Assembly (NCBI GenBank): GCA_028532905.1
Contig: JAQQAM010000160.1
Span: forward strand, 1-49,474
DNA length: 49,474 nucleotides
Source of the DNA: Spirochaetales bacterium
Lineage (GTDB): Bacteria > Spirochaetota > Spirochaetia > DSM-2461
Reading direction: 5' to 3'
Shown here piece after piece: positions 42,526 through 49,474 of this stretch (positions are counted from its first letter, which is position 1; the number at the start of each line of letters is the position of its first letter). A model generated the notes under the pieces. That model did not search any database and was not told the DNA's origin. It saw only the letters and a list, made by a program, of their open reading frames with translations. Made by a program: the position numbers and the translations under genes.

Positions 42526-43046
42526 TCCGGAAAGCACAGATAGATGATATATGGGGAATCCTCGATATTGTGGAACGATCTGTTCCATTGATGCAGGACG
42601 TCGGTAATGACCAGTGGAACAGCAGTTATCCGTCCCGGGAAGATTTCCTGAAGGACATTGCAGCGGGTGAATTATTTGTAGAGACAGGCAGTGACAGATC
42701 AGTTTTATCAGTCATCTGTCTTAACCAGGTGGAACCGGCAGAGTATGAACAGGTGCAATGGAGCCGGAGCAGGCCGTCTCTTGTGATTCACAGAATGGCT
42801 GTAGATCCCCGGTATCGTGGAAAGGGATTGGCAGGTAAACTGTTTGATTTTGCAGAAAGGAGAGCCCGGGATCTGCAGTTTGATTCCATCCGGTCAGATA
42901 CATGCTGCCGTAATCCGGGAATGAATTCTCTTTTTCAAAAAAAGGGTTTCAAAAAAACCGGGACAATACGATTTGCCGGATCTGAAAATGACTTCTACTG
43001 CTATGAAAAAAAACTTTCAGAAAGAGCCACACAGCAGGAAAATTGA
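42522..43046 (+). CDS. GNAT-family N-acetyltransferase
   Basis: A 174-residue acetyltransferase. The acetyl-CoA site is VIHRMAVDPRYRGKGLAGKLFD (R-x-x-G-x-G/A), and the fold continues with DSIRSDTCCRNPGMNSLFQKKGF. Start at 42522 (MIRKAQ) has GGAGG six bases upstream and overlaps marR by 4 nt. Substrate unknown; co-expression with a MarR protein suggests inactivation of a toxic small molecule or modification of a metabolite. Confidence 0.82.
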   Translation: MIRKAQIDDIWGILDIVERSVPLMQDVGNDQWNSSYPSREDFLKDIAAGELFVETGSDRSVLSVICLNQVEPAEYEQVQWSRSRPSLVIHRMAVDPRYRGKGLAGKLFDFAERRARDLQFDSIRSDTCCRNPGMNSLFQKKGFKKTGTIRFAGSENDFYCYEKKLSERATQQEN

Positions 43047-43166
43047 TTTCCATTCAAACTGGATCGTACCGGTACTCCCGGTCTTCAACGGTAAAAAGGT
43101 CTTTTGTTTTCATCTGTTCCTAAATTTTCTATAATGGCTTTATATCAGCTTAAAGGTGAAACCAAA

Positions 43167-44159
43167 ATGAACTATTCAGCTTCAGAAAACAGATACAATG
43201 ATATGTCCTACCCGAGGTGCGGGCATTCGGGATTGCAACTTCCTGCTGTCTCATTGGGGCTCTGGCATAATTTTGGAGAGACAGCCCTGTACAGCAACGG
43301 AAGGGAAATGGTTCTAAGGGCATTTGACCTGGGGATTACCCATTTTGATCTTGCCAATAACTATGGCCCCCCTCCGGGCAGCGCCGAGTCCACCTTTGGC
43401 AAAATACTCCGGGATGATTTGATACACTACAGGGACGAGCTGATTGTTTCCACCAAAGCCGGGTATGATATGTGGCCCGGTCCTTACGGTAATTTCGGCT
43501 CCCGCAAGTACCTCATAGCCAGTCTGGATCAGAGTCTGGCGCGAATGGGCCTGGATTATGTCGATATATTTTACCATCACAGACCGGATCCGGATACTCC
43601 TCTGGAAGAGACCATGACGGCACTGGATCATATTGTCCGGTCCGGAAAAGCCCTCTATGTTGGAATTTCGAATTACTACAGCCCTGAGGATGCCCGTAAA
43701 GCCTTCAGAGTCCTGAAAGACCTGGGAACCCCCTGCCTTATTCATCAACTCAAATTGAATATGCTGGACAGGCGTGCAGAAGAGGGAGTCCTGGATGTCC
43801 ATGAGGATGAGGGAGTCGGGTGTATTACCTTCTCTCCCCTGGAAAAGGGGATTCTCACAGACCGGTACCTTAACGGTATCCCTTCTGATTCCCGTGCTGC
43901 CGTTGACGGCCGCTTTCTGAAGCCCGAGGATTTGAATAAACCCCTGCTGGAAAAGGTGCATCATCTGAATCAGATTGCCGTGAACCGGGGGCAGTCTCTG
44001 GCACAGATGGCTCTGGCCTGGAATCTGAATCATAAGTCGGTCTGTTCTGTTTTGATCGGTGCAAGCCGGGTCAGTCAGATAGAAGAGTGTGTTAAGGCTC
44101 AGAATCATTTAGATTTTACAGAAGAGGAACTGAAGGCAATTGATTCCCTGACTTTATAG
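43167..44159 (+). CDS. Aldo/keto reductase (YghZ/Kv-beta-like)
   Basis: A 330-residue NADPH-dependent reductase. The catalytic tetrad is visible: Asp and Tyr in HFDLANNYGPPPGSAE, Lys in IVSTKAGYDM and His in DIFYHHRPDP. The N-terminal motif MSYPRCGHSGLQLPAVSLGLW and the GPPPGSAE segment are typical of the YghZ (L-glyceraldehyde 3-phosphate reductase) subgroup. The C-terminal cofactor motif is SVLIGASRVSQIEECV. Start at 43167 is supported by AGGTG; the longer frame to 43104 lacks this. It is probably monocistronic and acts in aldehyde detoxification or reduction. Confidence 0.88.
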   Translation: MNYSASENRYNDMSYPRCGHSGLQLPAVSLGLWHNFGETALYSNGREMVLRAFDLGITHFDLANNYGPPPGSAESTFGKILRDDLIHYRDELIVSTKAGYDMWPGPYGNFGSRKYLIASLDQSLARMGLDYVDIFYHHRPDPDTPLEETMTALDHIVRSGKALYVGISNYYSPEDARKAFRVLKDLGTPCLIHQLKLNMLDRRAEEGVLDVHEDEGVGCITFSPLEKGILTDRYLNGIPSDSRAAVDGRFLKPEDLNKPLLEKVHHLNQIAVNRGQSLAQMALAWNLNHKSVCSVLIGASRVSQIEECVKAQNHLDFTEEELKAIDSLTL

Positions 44160-44308
44160 TTTCTGAAGTCCTGGATTTCCCCTTGCATTTCTTCCACTAA
44201 TGACTACTCTATGGGTATCGGACAGGGAGTTTTCCCTCTCTGTGAAATACCATGCTAACAGGAGGCGGCAACGGGCAGAGATTTGTGCCTGAAGCCGGTA
44301 ACTATACA

Positions 44309-44977
44309 ATGCCATTCGGAACACACCTAATTAATTCCAGATCCCTTATGGAAATTAAAAGATATCAGAATAAATACTGCTTTAAGAAACGATCGGTAGC
44401 CGAGCATATGTGGTCGGTCGCTAAAATTGCGGAAGGCCTGGCCATCTGGGAAAGTAAGAAATTCGGCAATGATGTGGATATGGCCAAAGTGCTGCAAAAG
44501 GCTATCAATCACGATATGATCGAGCAGTGTACCGGAGATATTCTGGGGCCTACTAAAAAGAAGACCGCCGCTATGAAAGACGCCATTGAAGAGATTGAAG
44601 AGCTGGCCTTCAGAGAGGAGATTGAAAAGGAGCTCCCCCGCTCCTGGCGCAATCAGTTCCGGTCTTATATTCTCAATCCTAAAACAGACGATGTTGAAGG
44701 CAAGATCATCAGAGCCGCAGATATCATTGATACGGTCATTGAGTCTATTGAAGAGATTAAGCTGGGGAACGGGATTTTCAGAGATGTGCTGATAGACAGC
44801 TCCAGTTACCTGATCAAGATGGATCTGATGAGTGTGAAATATTTTATCAAATATGCCATTACGGATTTTGATATAGATATTGAGGAGTATTTCGGTAAAG
44901 AGCTTTTTGATTACAGAGAGACTCTGGAATTTGATCCGGCGGTATTTGAGGTTTGCCGGGATATTCGGGATCTGTAG
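44309..44977 (+). CDS. HD-domain phosphohydrolase (YfbR-like)
   Basis: A 222-residue HD hydrolase. Metal and substrate motifs follow YfbR: RSVAEHMWSVAKIAEGLA (first His), INHDMIEQCTGDILGPTKK (HD pair and the E.xTGDI..P.K motif) and IIRAADIIDTVIE (final Asp). YfbR removes phosphate from deoxyribonucleoside 5'-monophosphates. The start is uncertain: ATG 44309 gives the family's usual distance to the first His but has a weak ribosome site; the frame stays open to ATG 44252, with AGGAGG inside that extension. Confidence 0.78.
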   Translation: MPFGTHLINSRSLMEIKRYQNKYCFKKRSVAEHMWSVAKIAEGLAIWESKKFGNDVDMAKVLQKAINHDMIEQCTGDILGPTKKKTAAMKDAIEEIEELAFREEIEKELPRSWRNQFRSYILNPKTDDVEGKIIRAADIIDTVIESIEEIKLGNGIFRDVLIDSSSYLIKMDLMSVKYFIKYAITDFDIDIEEYFGKELFDYRETLEFDPAVFEVCRDIRDL

Positions 44978-44996
44978 TGACCGGAATCAGCAGGAA

Positions 44997-46397
44997 CTAC
45001 TCTTTCTTTTTATAATCAGGATAGTATTTTTCAAGACAGTCCGGACAGACTCCATGGGATAATTGGGCTTCCGTGTGTTCGGCAATATAGTGTTCCACCT
45101 GATTCCAGTAGCCTTTGTCATTTCTGATACTCTTGCAGTGAGAGCAGATGGGAATAATGCCGCTGAGGGTGTTTATTTCATCCAGGGCGGACTGGAGTCT
45201 GGCATTCTGCTCTTCGATCAGTTTTACCTTGTCATGGAGATCTGCAGTCTTTTCCTGAACCCGCTCCGCCAGTTCCTCATTTATTTCTTTCAGATGTTTC
45301 TGACGCCGCCAGTTCTGAATGAGCCTGATTCCTGAGACACTCAAACCCAGAAGGCTGAGTATTGTCACGGTCCAGATGAACTCAGAGGCCCGCTTCAGCC
45401 AGCTCTCCGGTTTGTTGATGATGATCGATCCGTCCGGCAGTTTGCCTGTATCAATATCAAAACGCTTCAATTCGTTATAGTCGAACATCATTTGATTGGG
45501 AGACTCTTCAATTATTTTCAGATGGGATGCAGGTGTTCCGTTCAGGATTTTCATGGCCATCCCGGCGGCAGCTTTCCCCTGGTACAGTCCGCTGGTGAGC
45601 AGGCCTCCGACTATTCCATTGCCGAAATAGAAGTCCCAGGCTCCGTAGATGGGAACCCGGGAATGTCTGTAAACCATCCTGATTCCGTCATAATAGGAAA
45701 TGAAGTTTCCGTCCAAGTCCCTGTTGAAGGTCAGAATGATTATGACATCATTGTCTCCCAGGGCTGAAATCTTATGGGGAACATCATCCAGACGGAAATC
45801 CTGATAGAACTCAAAGCTGTAGCGGTCGCTGTAATCCGTAAGGACGTCTTCCAGTTCCTTTTTAACCATCTTTCCGGTTGCTGTCCGGTCAATTATGTAG
45901 ATGATATTGTTCCGTTCCGGATGAAGTGTTCCGATTAAATCCAGATTGGCTTTGTAATCTATGGACTCGATGATTCCGGTGATCTCCCGGCGTCCTGATA
46001 TCATGTCAGGAGTAAAATTATTTACTCCGCAGAAGATGACCGGAATATCGGGATACAGCTCATCTCCATACTCCATTATAAATCGGAGGGCATTATTGTC
46101 CGAACAGATGATCAGTTCAAAATCTATACTGGACAAACTCGTTTTCTGTTTTTCAAAATCAACGAGAAACTGATAATATTCTTCTCCCGAATTCCTTTTT
46201 GTATCCAGATATTCATAGTGAATTTCTACATGTTCATCTTTTAATACGGAATTGATCCCTTCCGATATACTGTCGGTCCACTCGAGCCCCTGATGATAGG
46301 AATGGAGTACCAGGATGTTTCTTTTTCCTGTGAGCGCCGAGACGGACAAGGGGAAAAAGAGTCCCAGAGCAATGATCAGGAGAGCCGGTTTTTTCAT
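44997..46397 (-). CDS. Membrane-anchored ABC_sub_bind sensor with C-terminal Cys4 motif
   Basis: A 466-residue protein. A signal peptide (ending SVSA) precedes a ~300-residue periplasmic domain of the ABC_sub_bind type (NILVLHSYHQGLEWTDSI, SDNNALRFIMEYGD, IPVIFCGVNN, YGAWDFYFGNGIVGG). One membrane helix follows at ~345-365 (FIWTVTILSLLGLSVSGI), then a coiled coil (~375-410), then CSHC-(~36)-CPDC in a GYWNQVEHYI context. That last module is often seen at the C-terminus of PAS or response-regulator proteins. There is no kinase or cyclase domain. ATG 46397 is chosen since AGGAG is too close to 46400. Confidence 0.75.
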   Translation of the reverse strand: MKKPALLIIALGLFFPLSVSALTGKRNILVLHSYHQGLEWTDSISEGINSVLKDEHVEIHYEYLDTKRNSGEEYYQFLVDFEKQKTSLSSIDFELIICSDNNALRFIMEYGDELYPDIPVIFCGVNNFTPDMISGRREITGIIESIDYKANLDLIGTLHPERNNIIYIIDRTATGKMVKKELEDVLTDYSDRYSFEFYQDFRLDDVPHKISALGDNDVIIILTFNRDLDGNFISYYDGIRMVYRHSRVPIYGAWDFYFGNGIVGGLLTSGLYQGKAAAGMAMKILNGTPASHLKIIEESPNQMMFDYNELKRFDIDTGKLPDGSIIINKPESWLKRASEFIWTVTILSLLGLSVSGIRLIQNWRRQKHLKEINEELAERVQEKTADLHDKVKLIEEQNARLQSALDEINTLSGIIPICSHCKSIRNDKGYWNQVEHYIAEHTEAQLSHGVCPDCLEKYYPDYKKKE

Positions 46398-46582
46398 CAT
46401 TCTCCTATCTTAAAGGAGCCGTTGTATCTGTCAACATCCCTTAGGGTGGATTTTCATTTCTTTCTTTATGATATGAAACAAATTATTACATTGTTTTCTC
46501 AATACACCCTTCCGTAAACCAGTGTAATTATTGTTAAATGGTGCCGCGGGTTATTCCGCTTTGTATCCGTTTGGGAGTAAAT

Positions 46583-47266
46583 ATGATTCGTAAAAGCCTG
46601 TTTTGTATCGTTTTTTTGATACTGCCTTTCTTTGTCTGGGCAGATAACCCCCTGCGTCTTTCTGTAGTGGGCAGTATAACGGCACCCTTCTACACAGGGG
46701 CCGGATTTGATGCTGCTCTGGACGGGATACGGGAAACCGAGGCTGTTGATGAGGTCATCCCCAATCCGATTATCGGGTTTACACTGGGGTCCGGTTTGGA
46801 ATACTCCTTCAATAATTTTTTTGCTTTGCAGGGAGAGATCCTTCTGGCAGGAGCCGGAGGGGGATATGTCCTTGTGGACAATGGTGTACGGGAAGCGCAT
46901 CTGATCAGTGAAATCAATCTTGATATTCCTTTGATGCTGAAGCTGAATAAAGAACTTGAAAAAGGGCGGTCTGTCTATGTGATGGCAGGACCCCAGGTCT
47001 CTTTACTCCTGTATGAATCGGAATTTGTTCAGGACGGCCATGCCTATGATAAACACAAGAACAGCAGAGATCATTTCAATCCTGCGGGTATTGGAATCCT
47101 GACAGCCCTGGGCTGGAGAGCTCCCCTGGATAATGTAGAGACCTTTCTGGAACTCCGTTATGGCAGGGAGTTCTCCCGCTCCCTGAAAAACTCAGGGGCA
47201 AATTATCAGAATGTTATAGGAATGGCCGCGGGTCTGCAGTTCCGCAGGAAGGGGGAGCAGTCATGA
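46583..47266 (+). CDS. Outer-membrane beta-barrel protein
   Basis: A 227-residue protein with a signal peptide (FVWA) and alternating beta-strand pattern with glycine/aromatic strand ends (GFTLGSGLEYSFNNFFALQGE, ISEINLDIPLMLKLNK, SVYVMAGPQVSLLLYE). It ends in a strand finishing AAGLQFRRKGEQS. It resembles PorT/OMP_b-brl barrels. Start at 46583 has GGGAG. Its stop overlaps the start of the DUF3943 gene by 4 nt (ATGA), so the two are coupled. Confidence 0.7.
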   Translation: MIRKSLFCIVFLILPFFVWADNPLRLSVVGSITAPFYTGAGFDAALDGIRETEAVDEVIPNPIIGFTLGSGLEYSFNNFFALQGEILLAGAGGGYVLVDNGVREAHLISEINLDIPLMLKLNKELEKGRSVYVMAGPQVSLLLYESEFVQDGHAYDKHKNSRDHFNPAGIGILTALGWRAPLDNVETFLELRYGREFSRSLKNSGANYQNVIGMAAGLQFRRKGEQS

Positions 47267-48681
47267 AAAAGATCTACCTCTTCCTGTTTCTTCTGGTTCT
47301 CCTGACTCCTGTTTTCAGTGCTGACAGGGATGAAAAGGATTGGACTGATGAGTATTCGCCCCTGTTTTTGTACGGACTGGGACTGACGGAAGCTCAGATC
47401 AGCAATATTGCCCTGTGGGGATTTAACCGCTATGTGACTCAAGCGGATTACGGAATGATCTCCTTTGATTCCATGCGGACAAATTTGACGAATCCCTGGG
47501 TCTGGGATCAGGATGAGTTTGCCGTCAATCATATGGGGCATCCCTACCAGGGGGCACTCTACTACGGAGCCGCCCGGTCTTCGGGGAACGGGTTCTGGTC
47601 CTCTTTGTCGATTACGGCCCTGGGCAGTGTTTCCTGGGAGCTGCTGATGGAAACCGAAACTCCCTCAATAAACGACCTGATCGTCACCACCATGGGAGGA
47701 GTCTCCTTCGGAGAGATGCTCTTCAGGCTCTCGGATGTTGTTCTCTATGGAGAAGAGGGAACCATAGACAATCCGGGAGTCTTCCGGTGGATCGGCGCCA
47801 CTGCCCTGAGCCCCATGACCAGTCTCAACCACGGCCTGTTACCCGGCAGACCGCCGGAAGCCAGGGATGTGTCCGGTTTTTCATCCCTGACCCTGGGGTA
47901 TTCCTTTGCGGATGTTAGCTTTCTGCCCCGTCCGGATTCAATTCTAAAAGCCAACGGCTTCTCTCTGACCTATAATCTTCTGTTGGATTACGGCTCTCCC
48001 TTTATTAAAAAGGGACAGGGGGCTCCATTTGATTGGTTCAGTTTAAGAACAGGTGCCGGCTTGAATTTTAATAACGAACTTTTTCTGACCCTGTTTACCG
48101 CAGGTCATCTGGGAGGATGGACTCTGTACGGCAAAAAGGACCATGTGCGTAATCAGCTGGGGTTCTACCTGCACTATGATTTTATCTATAACAGAATCAT
48201 AAACCTGGGGGCCAACTCCATCGGTCCCGGCTGGATACGGACGTCTCAAAGGGGAAAGTGGACTCTGGATACCAGAGTGTATCTGAACCTGGTCGCCATG
48301 GGAGCCAGTGATCTGATTTATCTGAAATATAATGATATTGTGAATGAGCCCCCTGATTATGAAAGGCGGAACTATAGTTTAAGCTCCGGCGTCAATCTTA
48401 AAGCGGGGCTGTATGCAAACCGGGACAGGAAGACCTGGCTGGATTTGGTCTACAATGGTTATAATCTGTATATCATTGACGCCTCAGTCCCCGATTCGGG
48501 AGCCGGCGGGAAGGAAATCATCGGCAGCCTGGATCTGGCTCTCCGTCAGAAAATGGGAAAGAATCTTTACCTGGGGCTTCAGGGAACCATATACCATAAA
48601 GAAAGCTTTTATCATGAACCCCTTCTGGACATTGATGAGCTCCTGTGGAAGACGGGTATATCAACGGGATTCCGGTTCTAG
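47263..48681 (+). CDS. DUF3943 outer-membrane protein
   Basis: A 472-residue exported protein (signal ending VFSA) with the DUF3943 core: DEFAVNHMGHPYQGALYYGAARSSG and a second segment ATALSPMTSLNHGLLPGRPP. The C-terminal half shows many amphipathic strands (GFYLHYDFIYNRII, TRVYLNLVAMGAS, YLGLQGTIYHKES) and ends in an aromatic strand (GISTGFRF), as expected for a barrel terminus. Function unknown. The operon with the preceding barrel suggests a joint envelope role. Confidence 0.8.
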   Translation: MKKIYLFLFLLVLLTPVFSADRDEKDWTDEYSPLFLYGLGLTEAQISNIALWGFNRYVTQADYGMISFDSMRTNLTNPWVWDQDEFAVNHMGHPYQGALYYGAARSSGNGFWSSLSITALGSVSWELLMETETPSINDLIVTTMGGVSFGEMLFRLSDVVLYGEEGTIDNPGVFRWIGATALSPMTSLNHGLLPGRPPEARDVSGFSSLTLGYSFADVSFLPRPDSILKANGFSLTYNLLLDYGSPFIKKGQGAPFDWFSLRTGAGLNFNNELFLTLFTAGHLGGWTLYGKKDHVRNQLGFYLHYDFIYNRIINLGANSIGPGWIRTSQRGKWTLDTRVYLNLVAMGASDLIYLKYNDIVNEPPDYERRNYSLSSGVNLKAGLYANRDRKTWLDLVYNGYNLYIIDASVPDSGAGGKEIIGSLDLALRQKMGKNLYLGLQGTIYHKESFYHEPLLDIDELLWKTGISTGFRF

Positions 48682-48683
48682 AC

Positions 48684-49474
48684 CTATTTCTCAACCCTGT
48701 TCCGCCCCTTCTCTTTAGCCACATACAACAGATGATCGGCTCTGCCGATCATTCTGGCGGAATCCTCACCTATGTTTTCCACAACTCCGCCGCTGATGGT
48801 TATTTTTCTGTTCTCATCAAATTCCCATTGAATGCCTGCCAGTATGATCCGTATCCTTTCTGAAAGCTCATAGGCGGATCTGAGGTCTGTCTCAGGCAGA
48901 ACCAGGAGGAATTCTTCACCCCCGTAACGGCCCACAGCATCTGTTTCTCTAAGGTTCTTTTTAATGATGTCAGCTGTTCTGGCCAGTACCAGGTCACCAA
49001 TCTGATGCCCGTAATTGTCGTTCACACTCTTAAAGAAATCAATGTCATACAGGATGATGGACAGCTTGCTGTCATAGCGTCTGCTCCGCTTGACCTCTTC
49101 CTCCAGATGATCGGTAATATACTTCTTGTTGAAAACCCTGGTTAATCCGTCCCGGGCCGAGATATACTGAAGAGCTTCCAGGGCCTTATCTGCAATCTCC
49201 TCTTTCTCCTGCAGGCGGTCAATCATAATATTGAAGTAATTGGTCAGGTCTCCTATTTCTGTTCCTATCTCGGAATCCAGTTTTTCAACACCTTCTATTC
49301 TTGTGTCTTCTATGATCTGCCTCATGGAATTGGACAGCTCCATAATATTGGAAGAGGTTCCGTGCTCACTGATATTCAGCCCCACTGTCTCATGCTCTTT
49401 TGAGACACGGACAGGGACTATTTTTCTAATGAGGCACAGGATTATCATAGACAGTCCAAATCCCCAGACAAAGC
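48684..49474 (-). CDS. Membrane diguanylate cyclase (GGDEF), 5' end outside window
   Basis: The frame is open to the right edge, so the N-terminus is missing. The visible part begins with a hydrophobic helix (FVWGFGLSMIILCLI), then a HAMP-like segment (LDSEIGTEIGDLTNYFNIMIDRL), a coiled coil and a complete GGDEF domain. The catalytic motif is GGEEF in GRYGGEEFLLVLPE, with substrate residues in DIDFFKSVNDNYGHQIGD. The I-site RETD sits five residues upstream, so feedback inhibition is expected. It converges on the DUF3943 gene with a 2-nt gap. The truncated product shown runs to 263 residues. Confidence 0.88.
   Translation of the reverse strand, partial: FVWGFGLSMIILCLIRKIVPVRVSKEHETVGLNISEHGTSSNIMELSNSMRQIIEDTRIEGVEKLDSEIGTEIGDLTNYFNIMIDRLQEKEEIADKALEALQYISARDGLTRVFNKKYITDHLEEEVKRSRRYDSKLSIILYDIDFFKSVNDNYGHQIGDLVLARTADIIKKNLRETDAVGRYGGEEFLLVLPETDLRSAYELSERIRIILAGIQWEFDENRKITISGGVVENIGEDSARMIGRADHLLYVAKEKGRNRVEK

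Noticed and set aside
1-49474. tRNA, rRNA, CRISPR arrays or a replication origin
   Set aside because: No cloverleaf with CCA-type ends, no regular repeat-spacer series and no DnaA-box cluster was noticed on reading; a dedicated scan was not possible.

Overview
The window looks like chromosomal DNA of a free-living, motile, probably anaerobic spirochaete (Spirochaetota, Spirochaetales-like). The evidence is many lipoproteins with loose lipoboxes, a mature N-terminus of the GQQ type on a binding protein, DUF3943 and SUMF1-type surface proteins, flagellar switch genes and a dense set of hybrid histidine kinases. This placement is inference from gene content; no rRNA or tRNA gene was seen. Most genes sit in short, tightly packed operons with AGGAG-type ribosome binding sites.

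Layout. 1-3.6 kb: a scrap of IS3-type transposase, a large Asp-box beta-propeller lipoprotein and a broken TolB-like propeller lipoprotein. 3.7-6.0 kb (minus strand): a three-gene flagellar switch operon (SpoA-like protein, FliN, and one polypeptide joining FliM to the middle and C-terminal domains of FliG), with an AraC-type regulator upstream. 7.1-13.5 kb (minus strand): reductive pyrimidine catabolism in reaction order from the promoter: PreA dihydropyrimidine dehydrogenase, dihydropyrimidinase, N-carbamoyl-beta-alanine amidohydrolase, class III aminotransferase and an iron-type alcohol dehydrogenase that could reduce malonate semialdehyde to 3-hydroxypropionate. 14.2-17.8 kb (plus strand): a divergent ABC importer of the NMT1/THI5 type, very likely its pyrimidine uptake system, whose binding protein is circularly permuted. 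The two operons are separated by about 0.7 kb with a well-spaced -24/-12 (sigma-54) promoter candidate at each end. An acetate/succinate-type permease follows.

18.6-33.6 kb is rich in signalling and decay: a mycothiol-type isomerase remnant, a 7TM-GGDEF cyclase, a frameshifted DUF5714 gene with a lipoyl-like partner, two paralogous hybrid kinases in divergent units (one with a MEDS-domain protein, one with a periplasmic binding protein), small membrane and lipoprotein genes, and a third hybrid kinase. That third kinase is translationally coupled to a corrinoid protein, a UroD/MtaA-fold methyltransferase lacking the usual zinc ligands, and a DUF1638 protein (31.5-35.9 kb).

36-40.5 kb: an RRM protein with a small partner behind a structured leader, then two MscS-family channels, a CorA-family transporter with GTN in place of GMN, and DUF432. 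40.6-49.5 kb: a SUMF1-fold lipoprotein without catalytic cysteines, a MarR-GNAT operon with two clear operators, an aldo/keto reductase, an HD phosphohydrolase, a membrane-anchored binding protein with a C-terminal Cys4 motif, an outer-membrane protein pair including DUF3943, and the 3' part of a second GGDEF protein cut by the window edge.

The strongest candidates for something undescribed are the FliM-FliG fusion switch operon, the permuted pyrimidine-binding protein under paired sigma-54-like promoters, and the kinase-coupled corrinoid methyltransferase unit.
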